Source: DASQEH01 sp963765725
GTDB lineage: Bacteria > Actinomycetota > Actinomycetes > Propionibacteriales > Nocardioidaceae
Assembly (NCBI GenBank): GCA_963765725.1
Contig: CAVXXI010000001.1
Coordinates: forward strand, 310,001-374,000
DNA length: 64,000 nt
Direction of reading: 5' to 3'
The notes under the pieces are model-generated. The model did no database searches, had not been told where the DNA came from, and worked only from the letters and a program-made list of their open reading frames with translations. The position numbers and the translations under genes were made by a program. Position 1 is the first letter of the stretch; every line of letters begins with the position of its first letter. Below are positions 18,797-27,723 of the stretch, piece by piece.

Positions 18797-20898
18797 GTGA
18801 GGCGGTCGTCCCCGAGGTGCAGCCCGCGCCCGACTCGGCGAGGGAGCGGCACGCGGAGCTGTCCGAGCAGGTGGAGGCGCATCGCTGGCGTTACTACGTG
18901 CTCGACTCGCCGAGCGTGAGCGACGGCGAGTTCGATGTGCTGATGCACGAGCTCGAGGCCCTCGAGGAGGCCTATCCCGAGCTGCGGACGCCGGACTCGC
19001 CGACGCAGAAGGTCGGCGGGGCGGTGTCGACCGCGTTCACCGCGGTGGAGCACGCCGAGCGGCTGATGAGCCTCGACAACGTGTTCTCGTTCGAGGAGTT
19101 GGAGGCGTGGGCGGCGCGGCTGTCACGCGACGGCGCCGAGGAGGCGGAGCTACTGTGCGAGCTCAAGGTCGACGGGCTCGCGATCAACCTCACTTACGAC
19201 AAGGGGCGCCTGGTGCGCGGGGCCACCCGCGGCGACGGTCGCACGGGCGAGGACGTCACGCCCAATGTGCGCACCATCGAGTCCATCCCCGACCGCCTGC
19301 GTGCCTCCGGCGACCACCCGGTGCCTGAGTTCCTCGAGGTGCGCGGCGAGGTCTTCTTCGAGGTCGAGGCGTTCGAGCGGCTCAACGAGACGCTCGTCGA
19401 GCAGGGGAAGGCCCCGTTCTCCAACCCGCGCAACTCGGCCGCCGGCTCGCTCCGACAGAAGGACCCGCGCATCTCGGCGACGCGCCCGCTGCGGATGGTC
19501 TGCCACGGCATCGGCGCCCGGCGCGGCTTCGAGCCGGCGCGCCAGTCGGAGGCGTACGCCGCACTGGCGGCCTGGGGGCTGCCGGTGAGCGACCGGGCGA
19601 AGGTCGTGCCCGATCTCGCCGCGGTCACCGACTACATCGAGTACTACCGCGAGCACCGCCACGACGTCGAGCACGAGATCGACGGGGTCGTGGTGAAGGT
19701 CGACCAGGTGTCGCTGCAGCGGCGCCTCGGATCCACGTCGAGGGCGCCCCGGTGGGCGATCGCCTTCAAGTACCCGCCCGAGGAGGTCACGACCAAGCTG
19801 CTCTCCATCGACGTCAACGTCGGGCGTACCGGGAGGGTGACCCCCTTCGGGCGGATGGAGCCGGTGCGGGTGTCGGGCTCGACGGTCGAGCTGGCCACGC
19901 TCCACAACGCCTCGGAGGTCCGCCGCAAGGGCGTGCTGATCGGTGACACGGTGGTGCTGCGCAAGGCGGGTGACGTGATACCCGAGATCGTCGGACCGGT
20001 CGCTGAGCTGCGCACGGGCGACGAGCGCGAGTTCGTGATGCCCACGGTCTGCCCGGCCTGCGGTACCGCCCTGGCGCCGGCGAAGGAGGGCGACGCCGAC
20101 ATCCGCTGCCCCAACACCCGTACGTGTCCGGCGCAGCTGCGCGAGCGGGTTTTCCACGTGGCCGGCCGCGGGGCGTTCGACATCGAAGGCCTCGGCTACG
20201 AGGCGGCGGCCGCCCTCCTCGAAGCGCACGTGATAGTAGACGAGGGCGACCTGTTCGGCCTCGACGAGCAGGCGCTGCTCGCAGTCCCGCTGTTCACCAA
20301 GCACAACGGCGAGCTCAGCGCCAACGGTGTCCGGCTGCTGGCGAATCTCGACAAGGCCAAGGACCAGCCGCTGTGGCGGGTGCTGGTGGCGCTGTCCGTG
20401 CGGCACGTGGGACCCACGGCCGCACGGGCGCTGGCCGAGGCGTTCGGCTCCCTGCAGGCCATCCAGGACGCGTCGGTCGACGAGATCGCCGCGGTCGACG
20501 GGGTCGGGCTCATCATCGCCGAGGCACTGGTCGAGTGGTTCGGCGTCGACTGGCACCGCGAGCTCGTCGAGAAGTGGCGCGCAGCCGGCGTCCGCATGGT
20601 CGACGAGCGCGACGACACCATCCCACGCACCCTTGAAGGCCTTTCGATCGTGGTGACCGGGTCACTCGAGCGGTGGTCGCGCGACCAGGCCAAGGAGGCC
20701 ATCGTGCTTCGGGGCGGAAAGGCCAGCTCATCGGTGTCGAAGACATCGGCATTCGTCGTGGTGGGTGACTCGCCGGGGTCGAAGTACGATAAGGCCGTGT
20801 CGCTCAAGGTGCCGATCCTCGACGAGGACGGCTTCGACCTGCTCCTGGCCGACGGCCCCGACGCGGCGCGCCGGGCCGCCCAACCGGTCGCCGAGTGA
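18793..20898 (+). CDS. ligA: NAD-dependent DNA ligase LigA
   Basis: This is the essential replicative and repair ligase that seals nicks using NAD+. The 701-residue protein has all domains in order: the Ia domain with YYVLDSPSVSDGEFD, the adenylation lysine in CELKVDGLAINL, the adenylation core including EHEIDGVVVKVD, the OB fold, a four-cysteine zinc finger (CPACGTAL...CPNTRTCPAQ), helix-hairpin-helix repeats and a C-terminal BRCT domain (LEGLSIVVTGSLERWSRDQAKEAI). The start ATG overlaps the previous stop. The position between the metE-like gene and gatC matches other actinobacteria. Confidence 0.97.
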   Translation: MSEAVVPEVQPAPDSARERHAELSEQVEAHRWRYYVLDSPSVSDGEFDVLMHELEALEEAYPELRTPDSPTQKVGGAVSTAFTAVEHAERLMSLDNVFSFEELEAWAARLSRDGAEEAELLCELKVDGLAINLTYDKGRLVRGATRGDGRTGEDVTPNVRTIESIPDRLRASGDHPVPEFLEVRGEVFFEVEAFERLNETLVEQGKAPFSNPRNSAAGSLRQKDPRISATRPLRMVCHGIGARRGFEPARQSEAYAALAAWGLPVSDRAKVVPDLAAVTDYIEYYREHRHDVEHEIDGVVVKVDQVSLQRRLGSTSRAPRWAIAFKYPPEEVTTKLLSIDVNVGRTGRVTPFGRMEPVRVSGSTVELATLHNASEVRRKGVLIGDTVVLRKAGDVIPEIVGPVAELRTGDEREFVMPTVCPACGTALAPAKEGDADIRCPNTRTCPAQLRERVFHVAGRGAFDIEGLGYEAAAALLEAHVIVDEGDLFGLDEQALLAVPLFTKHNGELSANGVRLLANLDKAKDQPLWRVLVALSVRHVGPTAARALAEAFGSLQAIQDASVDEIAAVDGVGLIIAEALVEWFGVDWHRELVEKWRAAGVRMVDERDDTIPRTLEGLSIVVTGSLERWSRDQAKEAIVLRGGKASSSVSKTSAFVVVGDSPGSKYDKAVSLKVPILDEDGFDLLLADGPDAARRAAQPVAE

Positions 20899-21092
20899 CC
20901 TACCCACCGGGTCCCGACCACCTCCACGCCTCCGGGCCGGCGGGTCTTCCGCTCGACGTCGATCCCACCGGCGTGCCCCTCGACCCGAGTGGCAACGAGG
21001 CACTCGTCCTGCTGCTGGGCGTCGGCGTGGCGGTACTCGCCTTGATCTGCACGCTCGGCTGGATCGTGCTGCACCATCTGCAGCTCGGCTGA
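20895..21092 (+). CDS. Small single-span membrane protein, function unknown
   Basis: This 65-residue protein has a Pro/Gly-rich N-terminus (MTYPPGPDHLHASGPAGLPL), a predicted transmembrane helix at about residues 37-58 (LVLLLGVGVAVLALICTLGW) and a short polar end. Its GTG start overlaps the ligA TGA by four bases (GTGA), a strong sign that it is really translated. I know no function for it. Confidence 0.6.
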   Translation: MTYPPGPDHLHASGPAGLPLDVDPTGVPLDPSGNEALVLLLGVGVAVLALICTLGWIVLHHLQLG

Positions 21093-21145
21093 GGCTCGTT
21101 CTCCAGCTCGGCTGACCGTCGTACGGGCGAACTGCGGCGTCACCA

Positions 21146-21151
21146 TAAGAT
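21146..21151 (+). promoter_or_regulatory. -10 hexamer TAAGAT upstream of gatC
   Basis: TAAGAT ends seven bases before the ATG at 21159. This suggests a separate, leaderless transcript for gatCAB, even though the genes upstream are codirectional. Confidence 0.45.
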
Positions 21152-21158
21152 TGTGGCC

Positions 21159-21515
21159 ATGTCCGACCTCGACGCTGGTCCGCCGGTCCCGTCCGGGCCG
21201 TCCGGGCCGTCCGGCCGGGCGTCGATCAGCCGCGACGAAGTGGCGCACCTGGCCCACCTCGCGCGCATCGACCTCACCGACGCCGAGCTCGACCATCTCG
21301 CCCCTCAGCTCTCGGTCATCCTCGATTCCGTCGCGGCGGTCACCGCCGTCGCCGTCGACGACATCCCCCCGACATCGCACGCGCTGCCGCTGCGCAACGT
21401 CTTCCGCCCCGACGAGGTACGACCCAGCCTGCCGCCCGACGCCGCCCTGGCCGCTGCCCCCTCGGTGGAGCAGCAGCGCTTCAGCGTGCCGCGGATCCTG
21501 GACGACGAGCCGTGA
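21159..21515 (+). CDS. gatC: Glutamyl-tRNA(Gln)/aspartyl-tRNA(Asn) amidotransferase subunit C
   Basis: GatC is the small clamp subunit that stabilises GatA on GatB. The family core is DEVAHLAHLARIDLTDAELDHLAPQLSVILDSV and LPLRNVFRPDEV, ending SVPRILDD. It carries an unusual N-terminal extension of about 22 residues with a Pro-Ser-Gly repeat encoded by a short tandem DNA repeat. I chose ATG 21159 (MSDLDAGP); a GTG two codons upstream is possible. Its last four bases overlap the gatA start. Confidence 0.92.
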   Translation: MSDLDAGPPVPSGPSGPSGRASISRDEVAHLAHLARIDLTDAELDHLAPQLSVILDSVAAVTAVAVDDIPPTSHALPLRNVFRPDEVRPSLPPDAALAAAPSVEQQRFSVPRILDDEP

Positions 21516-23029
21516 GCGACATCGTCAGGCTCTCGGCGGCCGAGCTGGCAGCCGCGCTCCGCGCAGGGGAGGTGAGCTCCGTCGAGGCCACGCGGGCTCA
21601 TCTGGACCGGATCGAGCGGGTCGATGCCGCGGTGCACGCGTTCCTGCGGGTCGACGCCGAGGGCGCGCTGGAGCAGGCCGCTGCAGCCGACGCGCGGCGC
21701 GCGGCGGGAGACGACGTGCCCCCTCTGCTCGGGGTGCCGGTCGCGGTCAAGGACATCGTCGCTACCCAGGGGCTGGTGACCACCTGCGGCTCCCGGATCC
21801 TCGAGGGCTGGGTACCGCCGTACGACGCGACCCTGGTGACCAGGTTGCGGGCGATGGGCATGCCGATTCTCGGCAAGACCAACATGGACGAGTTCGCCAT
21901 GGGCAGCTCCACGGAGCACTCGGCGTGGGGACCCACGCACAACCCGTGGGACCTCGACCGGGTGCCCGGAGGGTCGGGTGGCGGCTCGTCCGCGGCCGTG
22001 ACCGCCTTCGAGGCACCGCTCGCGGTCGGGACCGACACGGGGGGCTCGATCCGTCAGCCCGCCGCGGTCACGGGCACGGTCGGCGTCAAGCCGACGTACG
22101 GCGGTGTCTCCCGCTACGGGCTCGTCGCGCTGGCGAGCAGCCTCGACCAGGCCGGCCCGGTCACCCGTACTGTCCTCGACGCGGCGCTCCTGCACGACGT
22201 GGTCGCCGGGCACGACCCGATGGACTCGACCAGCATCGACCGGCCGGGCGGGTGGCCGTCGATGGCCGCGGCGGCGCGGCGCGCCGACATCACCGGTCTT
22301 CGCGTCGGTGTCGTGAAGGAGCTCAACGGCGAGGGCTACCAGGCCGGGGTGCGCACCCGGTTCGACGAGGCCGTCCAGCTGCTGGTCGACGCCGGCGCCT
22401 CGGTGGTCGAGGTGTCGTGTCCGCACTTCCAGTACGGCCTGGCCGCGTACTACCTGATCCTCCCGAGTGAGGCCAGCAGCAACCTGGCCAGGTTCGACGC
22501 GATGCGGTACGGCCTGCGGGTGGCACCCGACGGCGTACCGGCCCCCAGTGCCGAGCAGGTGATGTCCGCGACCCGGGAGGCGGGGTTCGGTGACGAGGTG
22601 AAGCGGCGGATCATCCTCGGGACGTTCGCCCTCTCGAGCGGCTACTACGACGCCTACTACGGCCAGGCGCAGAAGGTGCGCACGCTGATCGCCCGCGACT
22701 TCGAGGCGGCGTTCGAGCAGGTCGACGTGCTCGTGTCGCCGACGGCGCCGACGACGGCGTTCCGGATCGGGGACAAGGTCGACGACCCGCTTGCCATGTA
22801 CCTCAACGACATCGCCACCATCCCGGCGAACCTCGCCGGCGTCCCCGGGATGTCGCTGCCGAGCGGCCTCGCTCCCGAGGACGGCCTCCCCGTCGGCATC
22901 CAGATCCTCGCCCCCGCGCTGCAGGACGATCGTCTGTACACCGTGGGCGCCGCGCTGGAGGCCCGGCTACTTCAGAGATGGGGCGGCCCGCTGCTCGACC
23001 AGGCGCCCTCGCTGGAGGTGACGGTATGA
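21512..23029 (+). CDS. gatA: Glutamyl-tRNA(Gln) amidotransferase subunit A
   Basis: This amidase subunit releases ammonia from glutamine to amidate Glu-tRNA(Gln) (and possibly Asp-tRNA(Asn)). The Ser-cis-Ser-Lys catalytic set is visible: Lys in VPVAVKDIVAT, the cis-Ser in PGGSGGGSSAAV and the nucleophile Ser in GTDTGGSIRQPAA. The 505-residue length is normal. The GTG start overlaps gatC by four bases and the end overlaps gatB by four. Confidence 0.97.
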   Translation: MSDIVRLSAAELAAALRAGEVSSVEATRAHLDRIERVDAAVHAFLRVDAEGALEQAAAADARRAAGDDVPPLLGVPVAVKDIVATQGLVTTCGSRILEGWVPPYDATLVTRLRAMGMPILGKTNMDEFAMGSSTEHSAWGPTHNPWDLDRVPGGSGGGSSAAVTAFEAPLAVGTDTGGSIRQPAAVTGTVGVKPTYGGVSRYGLVALASSLDQAGPVTRTVLDAALLHDVVAGHDPMDSTSIDRPGGWPSMAAAARRADITGLRVGVVKELNGEGYQAGVRTRFDEAVQLLVDAGASVVEVSCPHFQYGLAAYYLILPSEASSNLARFDAMRYGLRVAPDGVPAPSAEQVMSATREAGFGDEVKRRIILGTFALSSGYYDAYYGQAQKVRTLIARDFEAAFEQVDVLVSPTAPTTAFRIGDKVDDPLAMYLNDIATIPANLAGVPGMSLPSGLAPEDGLPVGIQILAPALQDDRLYTVGAALEARLLQRWGGPLLDQAPSLEVTV

Positions 23030-24528
23030 CGACGACGGCAGTCCGGCTGGTTCCCTACGAGGAGGCCGTCGAGCGCTACGACCCCGTCCTCGGCCTCGAG
23101 GTGCACGTCGAGCTCAACACGGTCTCGAAGATGTTCTGCGGCTGTACAACGACGTTCGGCGGGGAGCCGAACACGCAGGTCTGTCCCGTCTGCCTCGGGC
23201 TGCCCGGTGCCCTGCCCGTGGTGAACGCCACCGCCGTCGAGTCGGTGATCCGGATCGGTCTGGCGCTCAACTGCTCCATCGCCGGCTGGTGCCGGTTCGC
23301 CCGCAAGAACTACTTCTACCCCGACATGCCGAAGAACTTCCAGACGTCGCAGTACGACGAGCCGATCGCGTACGACGGCTACACCGACGTCGACGTCGAC
23401 GGCGAGACGGTCCGGATCCACATCGAGCGCGCCCATATGGAGGAGGACACCGGCAAGTCGCTCCACGTCGGCGGCGCTACTGGCCGGATCCAGGGAGCCG
23501 ACCACTCCCTCGTCGACTACAACCGCGCGGGCATCCCGCTCATCGAGATCGTGACCAAGCCCATTGAGGGAACGGGTGCGCGGGTGGCCTCGGTCGCCAG
23601 GGCGTACGTCTCGCACCTGCGCGACCTCGTACGAGGGCTCGGCGTCTCCGACGTCCGGATGGACCAGGGCTCGCTGCGGTGCGACGTCAACCTGTCGTTG
23701 CGGCCGGACCCCAGCGCGCCGCTCGGCACCCGCAGCGAAACCAAGAACGTCAACTCGCTGCGCTCGGTCGAGCGCGCCGTGCGCTTCGAGGTCTCTCGGC
23801 ACGCGGCGGTGCTCGACGGCGGCGGACGAGTCGTACAGGAGACGCGCCACTGGCACGAGGACACGGGGATCACGACACCCGGGCGGGTCAAGGAGGAGGC
23901 CGAGGACTACCGGTACTTCCCCGAGCCCGACCTGGTACCGATCGCACCCGACCCCGGCTGGATCGAGGAGCTACGGGCGACGCTGCCGGAGCCGCCGGCG
24001 GTGCGCCGGCAACGGCTCCAGACCGACTGGGGCTTCTCCGATCTCGAGGTTCGCGACGTGATCGGCGCCGGCGCGCTCGACCTCATCGAGCAGACCGTGG
24101 CGGCTGGCGCGGCGCCCTCGGCCGCGAAGAAGTGGTGGCTGGCCGAGCTCGCGCGCCGCGCCAACGACGCCGGCATCGCGCTCGAAGGGCTGCCGATCAC
24201 GCCCGCCGACGTCGCCGAGCTCCAGTCGCTGGTCGACGCCGGCCGGATCAACGACACGTTGGCCAGGCAGGTACTCGACGGCGTGCTGTCGGGTGAGGGC
24301 TCACCCGAGGACGTCGTGTCCGCCCGCGGCCTGGGTGTCATCTCCGACGACGCCGAGCTCACCGCGGCGGTCGAGCGGGCGATCGACGCCAACCCCGACG
24401 TGGCGGCGAAGATACGGGCCGGCAAGGTGGCCGCCGCGGGTGCGCTGATCGGCGCGGTGATGAAAGAGATGCGCGGCCGGGCCGACGCGGCGCGCGTACG
24501 CGAGCTCGTGCTCGCGAAGCTGTCGTGA
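23026..24528 (+). CDS. gatB: Glutamyl-tRNA(Gln) amidotransferase subunit B
   Basis: This subunit binds the misacylated tRNA and contains the kinase/transamidase site. It shows GLEVHVELNT, a zinc site with Cys residues in MFCGCTTTF and VCPVCLGLPGALP, then FARKNYFYPDMPKNFQTSQYD, HMEEDTGKSLH and the C-terminal helical and YqeY-like tail. The length is 500 residues. It is the third gene of gatCAB. The tRNA-Gln gene and the only glutamyl-tRNA synthetase seen here (gltX) lie about 20 kb away, which fits the indirect Gln-tRNA pathway. Confidence 0.97.
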   Translation: MTTTAVRLVPYEEAVERYDPVLGLEVHVELNTVSKMFCGCTTTFGGEPNTQVCPVCLGLPGALPVVNATAVESVIRIGLALNCSIAGWCRFARKNYFYPDMPKNFQTSQYDEPIAYDGYTDVDVDGETVRIHIERAHMEEDTGKSLHVGGATGRIQGADHSLVDYNRAGIPLIEIVTKPIEGTGARVASVARAYVSHLRDLVRGLGVSDVRMDQGSLRCDVNLSLRPDPSAPLGTRSETKNVNSLRSVERAVRFEVSRHAAVLDGGGRVVQETRHWHEDTGITTPGRVKEEAEDYRYFPEPDLVPIAPDPGWIEELRATLPEPPAVRRQRLQTDWGFSDLEVRDVIGAGALDLIEQTVAAGAAPSAAKKWWLAELARRANDAGIALEGLPITPADVAELQSLVDAGRINDTLARQVLDGVLSGEGSPEDVVSARGLGVISDDAELTAAVERAIDANPDVAAKIRAGKVAAAGALIGAVMKEMRGRADAARVRELVLAKLS

Positions 24529-24577
24529 TCGGGGAGCGCCCGCCGCGGTCACCCCGACGGGCGGGCGGGGAGGGTTC

Positions 24578-25474
24578 GTGCGGGTAGTACTTCCGTTCCC
24601 CGCCGACCGGCTGAGCGGCGTACCGGACGGCTTCGACGTCGTGCTCGCCGACGCCACGGACAACTGGCCGGATGAGGCGTGGCAGGGCGAGTTCTACGTC
24701 CCCAGCTACCAGTTCTCACCGCGGGTCGTCGACGTGATGGCCGACATGCCGCGCCTGGCCGTCGTTCAGACGCTCACCGCCGGCGTCGACCACATCCAGT
24801 CCGCCGTTCCTGCCGGCGTGACGCTGTGCAACGCGACCCGCGTGCATCACACGGCCACCGCGGAGCTCGCCGTCGGGCTCATGATCAGCGCCCAGCGGCG
24901 GCTTCCCGATCTCGTACGTGCCCAGGACAAGCAGATCTGGGACCAGGACATGTCGTCGTCGCTCGCCGACAAGCGGGTGCTCGTCGTCGGCGCCGGGAAC
25001 ATCGGCAGGGCGATCGAGGAGCGACTCGCGGGCTTCGAGTGCGAGACCACGCTGGTCGGGCGGACCGAGCGTGCGGGTGTGCGTGCGATCGCCGACCTTC
25101 CCCGCCTGCTCCCGTCGGCAGACATCGTCGTCCTCATCGTGCCGATCAGCGAGCAGACCCGGGGGCTGGTCGATGCGGCGTTCCTGGCCTCGATGCCCGA
25201 CGGGTCGCTGCTGGTCAACGTGGCGCGCGGCGCCGTCGTGGTGACCGACGACCTGGTGGCGGAGCTGCAGTCGGGGCGACTGCGGGCGGCGCTCGACGTC
25301 ACCGATCCCGAGCCGCTGCCGGCCGGCCACCCGTTGTGGTCGACGCCCGGGACCATCATCACCCCGCACGTGGGCGGGGCGTCCACCGCCATGTGGCCGC
25401 GGTCGTACCGGCTCGTCAGCGAGCAGCTGCGCCGGCTGGCCGCGGGCGAGCCCCTGCTCAACATCGTCTCCTGA
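24578..25474 (+). CDS. D-isomer-specific 2-hydroxyacid dehydrogenase
   Basis: This 298-residue NAD(P)-dependent reductase of 2-oxoacids has the expected pieces: the Rossmann loop VLVVGAGNIGRAIEERLAG, the catalytic Arg in LVNVARGAVV, the Glu region in DVTDPEPLPAGHPLW and the catalytic His in ITPHVGGAST. The shortened N-terminal domain resembles the phosphonate/glyoxylate-reductase-like branch rather than SerA. The GTG start is preceded by a GGGGAGGG ribosome site. The substrate is unknown. Array A2 begins about 30 bases after its stop. Confidence 0.85.
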   Translation: MRVVLPFPADRLSGVPDGFDVVLADATDNWPDEAWQGEFYVPSYQFSPRVVDVMADMPRLAVVQTLTAGVDHIQSAVPAGVTLCNATRVHHTATAELAVGLMISAQRRLPDLVRAQDKQIWDQDMSSSLADKRVLVVGAGNIGRAIEERLAGFECETTLVGRTERAGVRAIADLPRLLPSADIVVLIVPISEQTRGLVDAAFLASMPDGSLLVNVARGAVVVTDDLVAELQSGRLRAALDVTDPEPLPAGHPLWSTPGTIITPHVGGASTAMWPRSYRLVSEQLRRLAAGEPLLNIVS

Positions 25475-25499
25475 CCCTCCCGCGAGCGGTCACCTGTGT

Positions 25500-25978
25500 C
25501 CGTCCGACGAGTCAAGTAGTTCCCGCTGGGGAGTCAGGCAGTTCCCGCTGAGGAGTCAAATAGTCGCCGCTGAGGAGTCAAATAGTTCCCGCTGAGGAGT
25601 CAGGAGTCTCCGCTGGGATCGGCTAGTTCCGCTGAGGAGTCGCGTAAGCCTCACCGAGCAGCCACGTACTTCCCTGCCTTCGAGTCAGGTGCTTAGTGCG
25701 TGAATTCCGTGACCCTCCTCCGCGACTACGTGACCCCCCGCCGGGAACTACGTGACCCTCCTCCGCGACTACGTGACCCCCTGCCGGGAACTACGTGACC
25801 CCCCGGCCGGGAACTGACGTGGCTATCCCCCCGCCGGGAACTACGTGACCCCCCGCCGGGGACTACGTGACTCCTCGGCGGGAATTACGTGACTCCTCGG
25901 CGGGGATTACGTGACTCCTCGACGGGAACTATTTGACTCCTCGGCGGGAAGTACGTGACTCCTCGGTGGGGCGGGGGT
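25500..25978. repeat. Array A2: mirrored 22-base repeat array (about 8 forward then about 12 inverted units)
   Basis: From 25505 to about 25690, units with core TTCCCGCTGAGGAGTCA repeat every 22 bases (some degenerate or shortened). From about 25700 to 25975 the same unit appears in reverse complement, core TGACTCCTCGGCGGGAA, about twelve times. The two halves can pair into one very long imperfect hairpin of roughly 470 bases. A 22-base period is not a multiple of three and all frames are interrupted, so it does not code. It fills the gap between the 2-hydroxyacid dehydrogenase gene and the ilvD promoter. Confidence 0.85.
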
Positions 25979-26012
25979 TGAGACCCCGGCCGAGCGCGAA
26001 CCGGGGCGGTCG

Positions 26013-26018
26013 TAGGCT
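26013..26018 (+). promoter_or_regulatory. -10 hexamer TAGGCT, probable leaderless promoter of ilvD
   Basis: TAGGCT ends seven bases before the ATG at 26026. A short GC hairpin (CCCCGG...CCGGGG) lies just upstream of it. Confidence 0.45.
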
Positions 26019-26025
26019 CTGCGGC

Positions 26026-27699
26026 ATGGTCGACATGAAACCGCGCAGCCGTACTGTGACCGACGGGCTCGAAGCGACGGCATCGCGTGGGATGCTGCGC
26101 GCCGTGGGGATGGGCGACGACGACTTCGCCAAGCCGCAGATCGGGGTTGCCTCGTCCTGGAACGAGATCACGCCCTGCAACCTGAGCCTCGACCGGCTCG
26201 CGCAGGCCGTGAAGAACGGCGTACACGCGGCCGGCGGGTACCCCCTGGAGTTCGCGACCATCTCGGTGTCCGACGGCATCTCGATGGGCCACGAGGGCAT
26301 GCACTTCTCGCTGGTCTCGCGAGAGGTCATCGCCGACTCGGTCGAGACGGTGATGATGGCCGAGCGTCTCGACGGGTCGGTACTGCTCGCCGGCTGCGAC
26401 AAGAGCCTGCCCGGCATGCTCATGGCGGCCGCCCGGCTGGACCTCGCCGCCGTCTTCTTGTACGCCGGCACGATCATGCCCGGCCGGGTCGGTGACCGCG
26501 ACGTCACGCTGGTCGACGCGTTCGAGGCGGTCGGAGCCTGCATCGCGGGCCGCATCGACCGCTCCGACGTCGAGGCCATCGAGCGGGCGGTCTGCCCGGG
26601 TGAGGGCGCCTGCGGCGGGATGTTCACCGCCAACACGATGGCGTCCGTGGCCGAGGCCCTCGGTATGTCGCTACCGGGCTCGGCGGCGCCGCCCGCCGTC
26701 GACCGCCGGCGCGACGGCTTCGCGCACAAGTCCGGCGAAGCCGTCGTCGAGCTGCTGAGGCAGGGCATCACGGCCCGCCAGATCATGACCCGCGACGCGT
26801 TCGAGAACGCGATCGCCGTCGTGATGGCGCTCGGCGGCTCGACCAACGCCGTCCTGCACCTGCTCGCGATCGCGGCCGAGGCCGGCGTGGAGCTGACGCT
26901 CGACGACTTCAACAGGGTGGGCGACTCGGTGCCGCACCTCGGTGACCTCAAGCCGTTCGGCCGGTTCGTGATGTACGACGTCGACCGCATCGGCGGCATC
27001 CCGGTCGTGATGAAGGCGCTGTTGGACGCCGGGCTCCTGCACGGCGACTGCCTCACAGTGACCGGCAAGACGATGGCCGAGAACCTGGCGGAGATCGACC
27101 CGCCCGACGTCGACGGCGTCATCATCCGGGAGATGTCGAGGCCGATCCACGCCACGGGCGGCCTGACGATCCTGCGTGGCACGCTCGCGCCCGAAGGTGC
27201 CGTGGTGAAGACGGCCGGGTTCGACGAGGACACGTTCGAGGGCACCGCCCGGGTGTTCGACGGCGAGCGCGCTGCGCTGGACGCGCTGGAAGCGGGCGAG
27301 ATCGTCGCGGGCGACGCCGTCGTCGTCCGTCAGGAGGGACCCAAGGGCGGCCCCGGAATGCGAGAGATGCTCGCGATCACCGGCGCGATCAAGGGTGCGG
27401 GGCTCGGCAAGGACGTGCTGCTGCTGACCGACGGCCGCTTCTCGGGCGGGACCACCGGGCTGTGTGTCGGGCACGTGGCGCCGGAGACCGTCGACGCCGG
27501 GCCGATCGCGTTCGTCCGCAACGGTGACCGGGTACGGCTCGACGTCGCCAACCGCAGGCTCGACCTGCTCGTCGACGACGCCGAGCTCGAGCAGCGCCGC
27601 GAGGGCTGGCAGCCCCTGCCGCCGCGGTACACGACAGGTGTCCTCGCGAAGTACCGCAAGCTCGTCCAGTCGGCCGCGGTGGGTGCGGTCTGTGGCTGA
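26026..27699 (+). CDS. ilvD: Dihydroxy-acid dehydratase
   Basis: IlvD dehydrates 2,3-dihydroxy-isovalerate/-methylvalerate to the 2-oxo acids of valine and isoleucine synthesis. Motifs are GVASSWNEITPCN, SDGISMGHEGM, the iron-sulfur region LAGCDKSLPGMLMAA, CPGEGACGGMFTANTM with conserved cysteines, and GGTTGLCVGHVAPE near the C-terminus. Its 557 residues match the shorter actinobacterial type. ATG 26026 follows the -10 hexamer closely; ATG 26035 is an alternative. It is separated from ilvBNC by one small oxidase-like gene. Confidence 0.96.
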   Translation: MVDMKPRSRTVTDGLEATASRGMLRAVGMGDDDFAKPQIGVASSWNEITPCNLSLDRLAQAVKNGVHAAGGYPLEFATISVSDGISMGHEGMHFSLVSREVIADSVETVMMAERLDGSVLLAGCDKSLPGMLMAAARLDLAAVFLYAGTIMPGRVGDRDVTLVDAFEAVGACIAGRIDRSDVEAIERAVCPGEGACGGMFTANTMASVAEALGMSLPGSAAPPAVDRRRDGFAHKSGEAVVELLRQGITARQIMTRDAFENAIAVVMALGGSTNAVLHLLAIAAEAGVELTLDDFNRVGDSVPHLGDLKPFGRFVMYDVDRIGGIPVVMKALLDAGLLHGDCLTVTGKTMAENLAEIDPPDVDGVIIREMSRPIHATGGLTILRGTLAPEGAVVKTAGFDEDTFEGTARVFDGERAALDALEAGEIVAGDAVVVRQEGPKGGPGMREMLAITGAIKGAGLGKDVLLLTDGRFSGGTTGLCVGHVAPETVDAGPIAFVRNGDRVRLDVANRRLDLLVDDAELEQRREGWQPLPPRYTTGVLAKYRKLVQSAAVGAVCG

Positions 27700-27723
27700 G
27701 CCCGGCACCGGCGCGTCGCGTCG

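Noticed and set aside
25500..25978. CRISPR array
   Set aside because: The repeats are directly contiguous with a 22-base period and no unique spacers, flip orientation in the middle, and have no cas genes nearby.
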